The translations under genes and the position numbers were made by a program. The notes below the pieces were generated by a model. The model was not told where the DNA came from and did not search any database. It worked only from the letters and a program-made list of their open reading frames with translations. Of a stretch of 64,000 nucleotides of DNA, positions 18,964 through 27,595 are shown in pieces. Each line of letters begins with the position of its first letter. Position 1 is the stretch's first letter. Origin of the DNA: Paenibacillus sp. FSL K6-3182 (GTDB lineage Bacteria; Bacillota; Bacilli; Paenibacillales; Paenibacillaceae); assembly GCF_037976325.1 (NCBI RefSeq), contig NZ_CP150265.1, forward strand, positions 6,588,501 through 6,652,500. Reading direction: 5' to 3'.

Positions 18964-19056
18964 TAAAAATCTTTCAAAATATCCTCCGCCCGTTCAAAGC
19001 TGGCAACAACAATTAAGACGACAATGAGTGCAGCTATGGCAATTTCGCCAATCATA
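18964..19056 (-). CDS. Small membrane peptide, 30 residues
   Basis: Reads 'MIGEIAIAALIVVLIVVASF' and ends in a charged tail 'ERAEDILKDF'. GAGGTG lies eight bases before the ATG. One transmembrane helix with a short acidic cytoplasmic tail; no known family. It stands between the unknown 188-residue protein and the TelA terminator. Coding status rests on the ribosome binding site and the clean hydrophobic-charged layout. Confidence 0.5.
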
Positions 19057-19152
19057 GCATGATCACCTCGTTTTTTCTTTAAGACTATGCTGTTTCTTTA
19101 TGCTTTATGAGCCATTACTTATAGGACATCCGTCATTTCTTCTCAAAAAACG

Positions 19153-19180
19153 CAAAAAAACGAGCCCTTGGAGAGCTCGT
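19153..19180 (-). terminator. Terminator of the xpaC-telA operon
   Basis: ACGAGC / GCTCGT stem with an eight-base loop, followed on the minus strand by seven T; 24 bases after the telA stop. Confidence 0.88.
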
Positions 19181-19203
19181 CCTGCTAATTATTTTTTTTT
19201 GAT

Positions 19204-20298
19204 TTACTCCAAAAATCCTTTGGCTGCTGAAGAAGGAAGCTCCGCTTGGCTAGCTCCAGAACCCGCTTGAATGCCTAAGCGTTGTCCAACCTTTTGATTA
19301 ATTTGCGTCATTTTTTCCGTTTGCTGGGATACCGTTTGAATAATTTGTCGATTGGAGTTCTCGTACTTGTCCATCGCGGAGAAGAGATCCGACATTGCCC
19401 GCTCCACAAGCTCCATGCTCATAGCCGGCTTCGTTAATGCTTGATTAGCTCGCTCGCTCGTTTCATTCAAAAGACGCGCGTTCTCAGCAAATTGATTGCC
19501 TAACATTTCATTCGTTGAATTGACTGCTTCTATTGCCTTCATCTGGTCATCAATCGCACTGGCAATCAAGACCGAAACCGACATGAGATGCTGGGTTTTA
19601 TCAATCGAGCTGTCCAGCGCATCCATCAGCTTATCATTTGTATCATTAATAATATCCGTTGCGGCAATCGCTTGCTGATAAAGCATAATCATTTCCGTAT
19701 ACGTTTGAAGCTTCGTTACAACCTTGCGAAGCCCGCGCTCCAAATAGGTTTTCCGGTGCTCGTTCTCAGGCTTAGCAATTTCCTCTTCGAACATCTTTTT
19801 GAGACGATTGCCATATTCGACAAGCAGCTGCAGGTCATATACATTGTCTAGACTGCTGCGCTTCAAATTTCTCATGTGAATGACGTTCTCTTCCAAGTTG
19901 TCGCGGCCGTCTCTGAGCGATTTGACGATAACCTGTACATTAGATTTTGCAGATTGATATTTATAAATATAAGCCTTCATCGGTGCTTTCCGAAGCAGCT
20001 TCTGCACGAGCGAGAGCTGCTTGCTTTTGCTCAAATCCTCAACCTCGCTGCGAAGCTTAAGCATGTTGTTTGCTACCTCAGACCGTTTGCCTGACATGAG
20101 ATCCGACAGCGGTCTTTCGAGCATCGTAAGCGTCTGGCTTGAGCGCTCAAGCGTCTTCTGGCCTTTTTTCGTAATCTCATCCATTAGTGTATCCAGATGC
20201 ATAGCATCGGTTGTCGCTACCTTCTGCATCGTGTTTTGCACTTCTTGCTCCAGCTTCTGAATATCTTCATTTTTTAATTGTACGAGTTGTTGCGCCAT
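19204..20298 (-). CDS. telA: TelA family toxic anion resistance protein
   Basis: 364 residues, the usual length for TelA/YaaN/YceH proteins, which are linked to resistance to tellurite and other oxyanions and to envelope stress. Mostly long amphipathic helices; typical family segments are 'RGLRKVVTKLQTYTEMIMLYQQAIAATDIINDTNDKLMDAL' (split by the usual short turn) and the C-terminal 'MSDLFSAMDKYENSNRQ'. No membrane helix. It follows the XpaC-like gene by 18 bases, the same order as xpaC-yaaN in B. subtilis, and closes the Ter module. Biochemical activity of the family is not established. Confidence 0.93.
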   Translation of the reverse strand: MAQQLVQLKNEDIQKLEQEVQNTMQKVATTDAMHLDTLMDEITKKGQKTLERSSQTLTMLERPLSDLMSGKRSEVANNMLKLRSEVEDLSKSKQLSLVQKLLRKAPMKAYIYKYQSAKSNVQVIVKSLRDGRDNLEENVIHMRNLKRSSLDNVYDLQLLVEYGNRLKKMFEEEIAKPENEHRKTYLERGLRKVVTKLQTYTEMIMLYQQAIAATDIINDTNDKLMDALDSSIDKTQHLMSVSVLIASAIDDQMKAIEAVNSTNEMLGNQFAENARLLNETSERANQALTKPAMSMELVERAMSDLFSAMDKYENSNRQIIQTVSQQTEKMTQINQKVGQRLGIQAGSGASQAELPSSAAKGFLE

Positions 20299-20316
20299 TG
20301 TTCATTTCCCCCTTCA

Positions 20317-21009
20317 TTAGTCAGTAAGTCGATAACGCTGCTGAATTAACTCAGCCTTTGTATGAAGCTCCATAAGATCCTTTTGCTCCAGCGTCTTCGT
20401 ATAAAAAGTAAGCTTGGAATCTACATCCTTAATGCCATCAAGCAAAAGCCGCCTATTCTGGCGTTTCGCTTCGCCGCTGAGCCGAAGAAACGGATTAATG
20501 GTCGAATTTAAATCCTTTCGCACCAATCGCAAAATATTGTGATTAATGCTTGAGTCTCCTAACGCCATTAAATCCGGAATTAGTCGGTTTAACCGCGACA
20601 GCAATGCGAGCGTCTTCTGAACAATTTCATCGTCTAAATTATTTTTCTCGCCTTCGAGTAAAATCATATCTTCAATGATTCCGATGTATTCTAATGCAGA
20701 AGCAAGCTCAGGATCTAGAACCTGCGGCGGAATGACAGCTGCAGGAGCTGGCTTTGAGGCCAAAGATGCTTGAGCAGTTGAAGCTGCATTGGGTTGTTGT
20801 ATGGGCGGGTTTTGCGTATTTTGCTGCAGCTCTGGCTCGCGTGTTGGCTGATTAATTTCTTTCCTTGGACGCTGCTTCCATGATAATGCGATTAACAAAC
20901 CGAACACGGGAACCGCCATAGCTATATATGGGGAGGTAATCCCATTAACAACTAATGTGACTGCATAAACGCCAATCGCGATGGCTGCGTTTTTTTTCAA
21001 TGCATTCAT
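20317..21009 (-). CDS. XpaC-like membrane protein
   Basis: 230 residues. Two N-terminal hydrophobic segments (about 5-25 and 27-43), then a Gln/Pro/Ala-rich linker to about 95 and a helical C-terminal domain ('LEYIGIIEDMILLEGEKNN... LLSRLNRLIPDLMAL') like the XpaC family, named for 5-bromo-4-chloroindolyl phosphate hydrolysis in Bacillus. XpaC is regularly the partner of TelA-type proteins and probably anchors it at the membrane (inference). GGAGGTG precedes the ATG. Confidence 0.78.
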   Translation of the reverse strand: MNALKKNAAIAIGVYAVTLVVNGITSPYIAMAVPVFGLLIALSWKQRPRKEINQPTREPELQQNTQNPPIQQPNAASTAQASLASKPAPAAVIPPQVLDPELASALEYIGIIEDMILLEGEKNNLDDEIVQKTLALLSRLNRLIPDLMALGDSSINHNILRLVRKDLNSTINPFLRLSGEAKRQNRRLLLDGIKDVDSKLTFYTKTLEQKDLMELHTKAELIQQRYRLTD

Positions 21010-21067
21010 TGCTGCACCTCCATATGAGCTTTCTGAACCTAATCTTTATGCTCGTCTTCTTCCTACA

Positions 21068-21097
21068 ATTATCTCGTTATTGGTACATAGAAGTCAA
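21068..21097 (-). promoter_or_regulatory. Predicted sigma-A promoter of xpaC-telA
   Basis: Minus strand: -35 TTGACT at 21092-21097, -10 GATAAT at 21068-21073, spacer 18. It lies just after the terminator of the ATP-grasp gene, so xpaC-telA can be expressed apart from the metabolite genes. Confidence 0.65.
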
Positions 21098-21146
21098 TTT
21101 TTAAAAATAAAAAAAGGATGTTGTGCCAAATTAATGAGCACAATAT

Positions 21147-21173
21147 GAAAAAAAAGGGGCTCTCGCCCCTTTC
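21147..21173 (-). terminator. Terminator of the Ter metabolite gene set
   Basis: AAAGGGGC / GCCCCTTT around a four-base loop, followed on the minus strand by T-rich sequence; directly downstream of the ATP-grasp gene. Confidence 0.9.
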
Positions 21174-21178
21174 TTCGG

Positions 21179-22207
21179 TTATTCTACTCTGTTCATTTCC
21201 ATGATCAAAGGCTGCTCTACATAACCCGCTTGTATACCGAACTTCGGATCAGGCGGATCAATCGTTTTTCCTTGCAGCGCTTGAACGGCCAAATATGGCA
21301 TATTTACGCCAGACAAGCAGGTAATATAAAGGCCGCCAGACATTCGCGGGTTGATCTCCAGCAATTTCGGTATGCCATTGTTGTAACGCACCTGAATATT
21401 AAAGGCATAAGGAATGCGAAGGCTTGTCGCAATACGATCTGCAATCGCCAGCAGCTCCGGCGTATCCTCCAATAGATAAGTCCTGCCCGTTGATTTGCGG
21501 CGAGGAATAGCTGTAATGAGTTCACCCTCAGCAGATGCCACACAATCGATACTATACTCCGTACCGTCGAGCAACTCCATCACCATTAGCGTGTCAAAAT
21601 GCTCCGTTAATGACAACGTTTCATAAGCTTGCTCAAACGTTGTAGAAAGGGTTACATAGCCATAAAGGTCTCGCAGCGGGTCCCGTTCATTATCAATAAT
21701 CCGGAAACCCATGCCGCCTTCTGACTTCGTTGGCTTAAAGCACACCTTATGACCAGCAGCTGTGAGTTCCTCGTAAGCTTGCTTAAACTGTTCAGCTGTA
21801 TTTACGACACGGTAGTCTGGAATCGTCACGAGATCTTTTCCTTGCAGCGCCTCGTAAAATTTATCCTTCTCAATCATGGAGTCCAGCAATTCGATATCAC
21901 GGCATACCATGACCTTCGTTCCGATCTCATCAAACAAATGAACATATCTTGATATTTCCTCCATATGCAAACGAGGAATGAAAATATCAATTTGGTTTCT
22001 TTTGCAGAAATCTACACAGAAATCTACGTATTCGCGTCCAAAAACAGCAGGCTCTGTTCCGATATGATCGGATGCAAGCAAGGACATATGATTAATATCC
22101 GGGTGCGTGCCAAAAAACTCAAACGACTCGCCGTCTGGATTGTTCCGAATCATATTAATGTAATGGTAAGCTACTGAAAACCAACGATTCATATAAACTC
22201 GTGTCAT
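21179..22207 (-). CDS. ATP-grasp ligase of the Ter-linked metabolite cluster
   Basis: 342 residues. ATP-grasp enzymes join a carboxylate to an amine or thiol through an acyl-phosphate. Visible marks: N-terminal pre-ATP-grasp Rossmann-like part (1-110), ATP-binding 'VCFKPTKSEGGMGFRII' and 'VMELLDGTEYSIDCVA', and the metal-binding 'PKLLEINPRMSGGLY' with the E-x-N pair. It is the last of four consecutive genes (lyase, PRTase fusion, HAD, ATP-grasp). That set is described in comparative work on Ter systems as a route to a nucleoside-like metabolite; the product is not known. Confidence 0.9.
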   Translation of the reverse strand: MTRVYMNRWFSVAYHYINMIRNNPDGESFEFFGTHPDINHMSLLASDHIGTEPAVFGREYVDFCVDFCKRNQIDIFIPRLHMEEISRYVHLFDEIGTKVMVCRDIELLDSMIEKDKFYEALQGKDLVTIPDYRVVNTAEQFKQAYEELTAAGHKVCFKPTKSEGGMGFRIIDNERDPLRDLYGYVTLSTTFEQAYETLSLTEHFDTLMVMELLDGTEYSIDCVASAEGELITAIPRRKSTGRTYLLEDTPELLAIADRIATSLRIPYAFNIQVRYNNGIPKLLEINPRMSGGLYITCLSGVNMPYLAVQALQGKTIDPPDPKFGIQAGYVEQPLIMEMNRVE

Positions 22208-22255
22208 GTATAAAAACCTTCTTCCATCTGATTAGATATATTTTTGCGATTGCAT

Positions 22256-23053
22256 TTATAATCTTCGTGCATGCTCTAAGATGGAGTCTAGCAGTTCTTC
22301 CGAGGCAAGCGCGCCTCTTGCTTGTGTAAATTGAATATGTGGATGTGCCGAATAGGATCGTCCAAGTTCACCATGTACAGGCGATATGGCATAATCAGCT
22401 GCTAACAGCAGACTCTCGTCGAGCAGGCTGTCGCCGGCTGCATATACGAAATTTGAAGCGAGCTTCTCTTTCACATACTGGATGGCCGCTCCCTTGCTTA
22501 CCCTCTCGGGAACCAAATATATTTTACGGCCTTGAAGTGAGTAGCTCCAGCCAAGCGAAGCAAGCTTCGGCTTAAGCTCCTCCAACGTTTCATGCGGCAG
22601 CTGATCTCTCTCTACCTTAATGGAATAAAATAGCTCATCACAAAGATCAGTCGACTTCACCCAGTGGGTAGAAGCAATTTCCGCAAACAGGCTCGCAATT
22701 TCCGTATGCTCAGCACAATGCTCCCTCACAGCTTCACGAACGAAGCTATGCCACTCCTGATCAATTTCTCCGTTACGGAGAACGGTACCGCCGTTGCTGA
22801 CGATCACATATTCCGGACTGAACTGTTCTCTTATCGCGAAGATGCGGTTGTATTGCTCCGGAATTCGCGTCGTCACAGGAACAAATCGCATAATGCTGAC
22901 AAGCTCATGCAGCTTCTGAATCGCCGGTTTAGTCATATAAGAAATATATCTTTCCTCATAACGCTCAACGGGTACCATTTCTTCAAGCTCTATCTCGCCC
23001 TTGGATCTTACGGAATAAATTAACGTTTGGTCCAAATCGCTCGCAAAGATCAT
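22256..23053 (-). CDS. HAD-superfamily phosphatase (Cof-like) of the Ter cluster
   Basis: 265 residues. HAD motif I 'FASDLDQTL' (D6, D8), motif II in 'PVTTRIPEQY', conserved K in 'RVSKGAAIQY' and motif IV 'YAAGDSLLDESLL' are all present, so the phosphatase should be active. The C2-type cap between motifs II and III resembles Cof/sucrose-phosphatase-like HADs. The start overlaps the stop of the phosphoribosyltransferase fusion by four bases (ATGA), so translation is coupled. It probably removes a phosphate from the ribosylated intermediate made by the neighbouring enzyme (inference). Confidence 0.9.
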   Translation of the reverse strand: MIFASDLDQTLIYSVRSKGEIELEEMVPVERYEERYISYMTKPAIQKLHELVSIMRFVPVTTRIPEQYNRIFAIREQFSPEYVIVSNGGTVLRNGEIDQEWHSFVREAVREHCAEHTEIASLFAEIASTHWVKSTDLCDELFYSIKVERDQLPHETLEELKPKLASLGWSYSLQGRKIYLVPERVSKGAAIQYVKEKLASNFVYAAGDSLLDESLLLAADYAISPVHGELGRSYSAHPHIQFTQARGALASEELLDSILEHARRL

Positions 23054-25533
23054 TCCGTCTCCCCCTTCAAAGCCTTAATAATACCGCAGCAGGAATAGGT
23101 CATGTTTGGATATTCCTCCACAGGTACACCACGGTCCTTAGCCAGCAGCAGTATATGCTTCAAGTTAGGATTATCAAGACGATCAACGAGGATTTTCCAA
23201 GGGACTCTGCGCAGAAGAACACGAGTCGTTTCACCTACGCCAGGCTTGATGAAATTAATATCGGAGATTGCAAAATCAGTTTGGATACGAGCAATATCCT
23301 GCATCCCTTGCCAAGTCATTTCATTTTCCGCAGGATTTGCTTCCATTTGAAGAGCTTCCGCTTTGGAGTCATCAGCTGTCTGATCAAAATAAGCAGAAAT
23401 CGTGTCCACAAATAATTGAGACAGATCAGAGCTCTCCCACTCCTTATAATACTTTGCACCATGGAAGTCATCGGCGCCAATAAGATCGCTGCGCAATACA
23501 GTCCGGCTGACTAAACCTGACACCGTCGAATTAAGGCAAGCGCTTGGAATGAGGAAATCCTCTCTTGTCCCGAACGTACTTGCACAATAGCCGGGGTCTG
23601 CGAGCACCGCAAGCTCATCATTCAATTCAATGCCGTATTTTTGCTTCATCTGGCTGCAAGCTGCTATGAGCACCTTGGCAATTGCACCTTTGCCCGTCCA
23701 GCCATCTACAAATTGCACGCGTTTATGCGGATGGTTCTGATTGATATACAGCAGTGCATTCTCATCAATGCCTTTGCCTCTAATAATTGAAAGGCTATAA
23801 TGCGGAACCTCAATACCATACATGTGCTTGATATATCGCTTAATTAATACGCCAATTGGCGTACCGCCTCGCGCTAAGGATGCAAGCACAACATCAAATC
23901 CATTTTTTTGAATGATTCGCTCGGAAACCGTTCCTACCGCTCTTGCGATTCGAATGGCCGAATCACTGAGCGTATTTTGAAACAATTGTATATACTCATC
24001 AGTGGGCTGATATTCAATCGGCAAGCTTTCCGAATAGTGGCCGCCTGTTTGCATGGCCGCTTCCCGGTCCTCCGTTCGCTGCTCTAACGAAATATCGCTA
24101 AGGTCTTTTAGCAGAAATGTAACATCCTCCTGCTTATAGCTCCCGATAGGAGCCGGATCGGCAAGCCTTTTCCGACTGAAATACACGATATGAACACGCT
24201 GGACTCCTAAGGAGAGAAGAACCTTATTAAGCTCCTCCATTTGCGCTCCTGCAACCTCGCGCTCCATAAACAAAAACATCTCATCATAATAGCCATTCGG
24301 TATGTTGTACATAAAATTCATGACGTCAGCATGCTCAGGGGAAATAAAGGGATAAGCTGTATTCACCGCATACTGTGAACTGGAATCCGGATGAATGGGG
24401 CTTCTTGTACTCGATTGATACCATACATCATCGCCTAGTTCTGCTGCTACGCGCATAGGAATGAACATAAATTCGCCGGTTCCCATGCAAAGCACCTTGC
24501 TGCCCGTTCTATGTTCTCGGAGGAACGCAGCCGCCTGTCCTACTTCTGCGTCAAGTACCAAGCTTTCTTCAGCCGTCAATCCGAAGCGGCCAGTATGCTT
24601 CAGGTAGGAAACTTCTCGATTCAAAGAGGGAAGGCTAGAAAACCGATTGCCCACATAGAGAACATTAATGGCAGGCTCTGACTCGTTTACTTGCAACTCT
24701 GCTGTTTTGTCAGCATTTTGAATAGGGGTACCCTTAACAGATATCCGCCCCGCTACAAGCGATAAGCAGTTTACCGATATGCCAAGCTCTTGCTCCAGCT
24801 CATCAAAACGTTCAATATCCTCGTTTGAACGCCAATCAAGTAAACTAGCAACAATATATGTTTTCTTCCCATACCTTGCATTCAAGTCGTGAATTATATT
24901 AATGGCCGTTTTCCCGGTCGTCATCTCATCATCGACCAGCACAATCGTTTCTGCATTCTCGAATACAGCTGGATTGTCAGCATAGCAGCGATGTGTAGTC
25001 GCATGGGAATGCTCTTCCTCAAAATCGATGCAGGACGCCATATAGTCGATTTTTTCCCGCGTGGTGTGCAAGAAAGACGCATTACCCTCGAACATATCGA
25101 ACATGCTGTGTCCAAGCGCTGTTGCCGTTTCCGCAAAACCGATGAACAGCGTTTTTTCATCTATAATCATTTTGTTTTGCTTCATCTGTTCATAGATTTC
25201 ACCTGCTGCCTCAGGAGATTTAAAGGCATGCAGCAGCTGCTCCATCTGGATAGGAAGCTTCTCGCCTTTAAACTGCTGATACAAAAGCCCAAGTGCGGCA
25301 CCCGATAATAAGGACACATGCGGGCGAACAGGAATATGCTTGCCAAGCACCTTGCTTACGAATAAAAAACTGCGCTTTTTATTAATTCGGGCTGCCATTT
25401 GAAAAAGCTGCTCAAGCGGTATATGAAACGAATTACTCGTAACCTCAATGGTAATCTCTAAATCTCCAATAATATTAAACGATTGCTGATTCTCGTTCTT
25501 CTGCGAGCAAGCAGGTGAAGTTTTGGTTTTCAT
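23050..25533 (-). CDS. Four-domain PRTase-TRSP-StiP-PELOTA fusion protein
   Basis: 827 residues. N-terminal phosphoribosyltransferase domain (about 25-270) with the PRPP loop 'IVLVDDEMTTGKTA' near residue 197; a TRSP-type domain from about 285 to 480 with 'VLCMGTGEFMF' near 346 and 'STRSPIHPD'; a StiP/PRTase_1-type domain about 520-750 ('VLASLARGGTPIGVLI', 'QFVDGWTGKGAI'); and a C-terminal PELOTA-like RNA-binding module about 760-827 ('LKHILLLAKDRGVPVEEYPN'). These domains are known partners in Ter-associated clusters and are often spread over two genes. It likely transfers a ribosyl-phosphate group to an unknown base or thiol. StiP has also been called a cysteine protease, so the activity is uncertain. 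Domain borders are by eye. Confidence 0.85.
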   Translation of the reverse strand: MKTKTSPACSQKNENQQSFNIIGDLEITIEVTSNSFHIPLEQLFQMAARINKKRSFLFVSKVLGKHIPVRPHVSLLSGAALGLLYQQFKGEKLPIQMEQLLHAFKSPEAAGEIYEQMKQNKMIIDEKTLFIGFAETATALGHSMFDMFEGNASFLHTTREKIDYMASCIDFEEEHSHATTHRCYADNPAVFENAETIVLVDDEMTTGKTAINIIHDLNARYGKKTYIVASLLDWRSNEDIERFDELEQELGISVNCLSLVAGRISVKGTPIQNADKTAELQVNESEPAINVLYVGNRFSSLPSLNREVSYLKHTGRFGLTAEESLVLDAEVGQAAAFLREHRTGSKVLCMGTGEFMFIPMRVAAELGDDVWYQSSTRSPIHPDSSSQYAVNTAYPFISPEHADVMNFMYNIPNGYYDEMFLFMEREVAGAQMEELNKVLLSLGVQRVHIVYFSRKRLADPAPIGSYKQEDVTFLLKDLSDISLEQRTEDREAAMQTGGHYSESLPIEYQPTDEYIQLFQNTLSDSAIRIARAVGTVSERIIQKNGFDVVLASLARGGTPIGVLIKRYIKHMYGIEVPHYSLSIIRGKGIDENALLYINQNHPHKRVQFVDGWTGKGAIAKVLIAACSQMKQKYGIELNDELAVLADPGYCASTFGTREDFLIPSACLNSTVSGLVSRTVLRSDLIGADDFHGAKYYKEWESSDLSQLFVDTISAYFDQTADDSKAEALQMEANPAENEMTWQGMQDIARIQTDFAISDINFIKPGVGETTRVLLRRVPWKILVDRLDNPNLKHILLLAKDRGVPVEEYPNMTYSCCGIIKALKGETE

Positions 25534-26680
25534 TTAGCACCCCATAAATGTCTGATCTGAACAATATTCGTTTGGCCCATGTCATATGCGGCTTAAACTC
25601 ATTCATTTTGTTCGAATAACGGCTCTTCATCACACCCAAATCGCCTTGTTCATTTTCCATAATGTGCAGGGCATCCATATACTCCTCATGCGTCACCACA
25701 AGCATCGACTGTACAGGCTTAATGTGGGTAGGATGGATAATGGTTTTGCCAATTATCCCATTTTCCTTGTCCATTGCGACCTCGCGAATAAGCCCGTCCA
25801 CATATTTATTAATATAATCCATACGCAGAATCCGTCCGTGTCTTCCCATGCTTTCCTCAAAAGGCGTTTGTCTGAGCTGGGGCTTAAAGACGCGATCACT
25901 CTTAAAGTACTCCCATACGGGACCGGAGATCACATAATGATTATCCATCCGCCCAAAAACATTTACGATATCCGCAATACAATCACGAATGACGCCAATG
26001 TCGTAGATTGTATGATCCGGACTTCTTCGAAGCCCAAATAAACTTGAAAAATCTGTTGCTCCAATACGAACATTCAGCACATAGGCCTTGTATTCATTCA
26101 GCAGCTGAGAAATGCCCATTAGCGTTTCCATTCTTTTCTCTCGATAAATGACGTCAGAGCTTTCCAAAATAGGCATGCCGTATAACGTGGAGCTTGTTGA
26201 GCGTTTGTTCTTGTTGTATTCATGCAGCAGCTTTAAATACTCACCGCCAGTCTCCACGTTGAACTTCGGAAACACGATTCCTGTAATATATTCAATCTCT
26301 TCACCGAAAAACGAGAGCAGTCGTTTAAGCTGTTCAACAGAGCGTACTCTTATAAACATAAGCGGAATATCGTCGGCATGGAGCAAACCAATCGAAATGT
26401 AACGGCCAATCTTAATCAACGTTGCCTTCAACGTCTCTTCGGCAAATTCGATTTGATTATCACCTACTGCATCTTCAAGGTCTATCACCATAGACACGAG
26501 TCCTTCGTGTTTTCCGGTTACCAAATCATCTGCTATGTTATCCTTGGTGGCAGGCATATAGAGCGCTGCACCAATCGCGTGAGCAATAACTTCTTTGTCA
26601 GCATAATTATTGAACTGAGTTGGAAGGGAGTAAAAGAAATTTTGCTCTTCTTCATTGGTAAGATAGTTAAAATACCTCAA
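25475..26680 (-). CDS. HpcH/HpaI aldolase / citrate lyase beta-like protein of the Ter cluster
   Basis: 401 residues from the TTG giving 'MRYFNYLTNEEEQ', which has AGGAGGG upstream; the frame stays open further, but only through the terC terminator. TIM-barrel lyase marks are 'VSMVIDLEDAVGDNQ' (metal or CoA-proximal acidic residues), 'YGMPILESSDVIY', and 'VLNVRIGATDFSSLFGLRRS'. It is the first of the four metabolite genes and overlaps the PRTase fusion by 59 bases. In this family C-C bond lyases act on CoA thioesters or oxo-acids; here it may supply or cleave the carbon unit joined to the ribosylated product (inference). Confidence 0.87.
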   Translation of the reverse strand: MRYFNYLTNEEEQNFFYSLPTQFNNYADKEVIAHAIGAALYMPATKDNIADDLVTGKHEGLVSMVIDLEDAVGDNQIEFAEETLKATLIKIGRYISIGLLHADDIPLMFIRVRSVEQLKRLLSFFGEEIEYITGIVFPKFNVETGGEYLKLLHEYNKNKRSTSSTLYGMPILESSDVIYREKRMETLMGISQLLNEYKAYVLNVRIGATDFSSLFGLRRSPDHTIYDIGVIRDCIADIVNVFGRMDNHYVISGPVWEYFKSDRVFKPQLRQTPFEESMGRHGRILRMDYINKYVDGLIREVAMDKENGIIGKTIIHPTHIKPVQSMLVVTHEEYMDALHIMENEQGDLGVMKSRYSNKMNEFKPHMTWAKRILFRSDIYGVLNENQNFTCLLAEERESAIV

Positions 26681-26720
26681 AGTGATCCCTCCTAAAAGTT
26701 GTGTAAAGCAATCTGAGAGT

Positions 26721-26757
26721 GAAAAAATATCCCTCGCGATCCATTGAGGGATATTTT
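26721..26757 (-). terminator. Terminator after terC, just before the metabolite genes
   Basis: AAAAATATCCCTC / GAGGGATATTTTT with a ten-base loop; 24 bases after the terC stop and 41 bases before the lyase start. It leaves almost no room for a promoter between hairpin and the next gene. Confidence 0.88.
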
Positions 26758-26780
26758 TCATAAACAGAGTATTATCGAAT

Positions 26781-27572
26781 CTAAACCGCTTTTGATTCTC
26801 TTTTCTTACGTGCTGCGCTGTAAAGAAGGGTACCACCGAATACAGCTATAATTAAACCGAAGAACAAAGCATGCGGCACATGCAAGCCATACGCTCCGCC
26901 AATCATTTTTGCTGCGATAACGATGATTAAAATAAACGCCGCTTTCTCAAGCTCAGGGAATTTATCAATCAACTTGAGGAATACTTGAGCGACGCCGCGC
27001 ATCATTAGAACGCCGAGAATACCGCCGAGGAACAGAACCCATACCTCTTCACTCACGCCGAATGCAGCTAGTACGCTGTCGATACTGAACGCGATATCCA
27101 TAATTTCAACAGCAAGTACCGTACGCCAGAATCCGTAGCCTTTATTTTGAACTTCAGCATCATCGTCGTTGCCCTTCTTGCCGATGTAAGGAATTAATGG
27201 AATGTTGCCGACACGAGCAAGCTTGAATTCCAGATGGAATAGATTGCTTAACGCAATCCATAACAGATACAATCCGCCCGCTACTTTAATCCATGTAATT
27301 TGTACGAGATAGACACCTACTCCGATTGCGATAAATCGGAAGATATAGGCACCAATAATACCGTAGAACAACGCCTTTTTCTGCTGGTCTTTCGGCAAAT
27401 GCTTAACCATAACCGCTAGTACTAGCGCATTATCTGCCGATAACAAGCCTTCCAAAAGAACGAGTGTTGCAATTATTCCCCAGTTTGTCGGGTTGGTGAG
27501 AACTTGTGACAAGTTGTCCCAGTGAAAGAAGCTCCCGAAGTTGGCTATTACATTTTGAAAAAAGTCGACCAT
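26781..27572 (-). CDS. TerC family integral membrane protein
   Basis: 263 residues with about seven transmembrane helices. The two family hallmarks are present: 'EGLLSADNALVLAVMV' and 'VEIMDIAFSIDSVLAAFGV', whose in-membrane aspartates are thought to handle metal ions (Mn2+ or Ca2+). Corresponds to B. subtilis YceF by family and context. It follows the double-TerD gene by 23 bases and ends the terD-terC transcription unit. Known for the family: metal homeostasis and tellurite/stress resistance together with TerD proteins. Confidence 0.95.
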   Translation of the reverse strand: MVDFFQNVIANFGSFFHWDNLSQVLTNPTNWGIIATLVLLEGLLSADNALVLAVMVKHLPKDQQKKALFYGIIGAYIFRFIAIGVGVYLVQITWIKVAGGLYLLWIALSNLFHLEFKLARVGNIPLIPYIGKKGNDDDAEVQNKGYGFWRTVLAVEIMDIAFSIDSVLAAFGVSEEVWVLFLGGILGVLMMRGVAQVFLKLIDKFPELEKAAFILIIVIAAKMIGGAYGLHVPHALFFGLIIAVFGGTLLYSAARKKRESKAV

Positions 27573-27595
27573 CTCTTAAACCTCCGCATTTTTCT

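Noticed and set aside
26681..26836. N-terminal extension of the lyase-like protein to 453 residues
   Set aside because: The extension would be encoded by the terC terminator; a TTG with AGGAGGG gives a better start.
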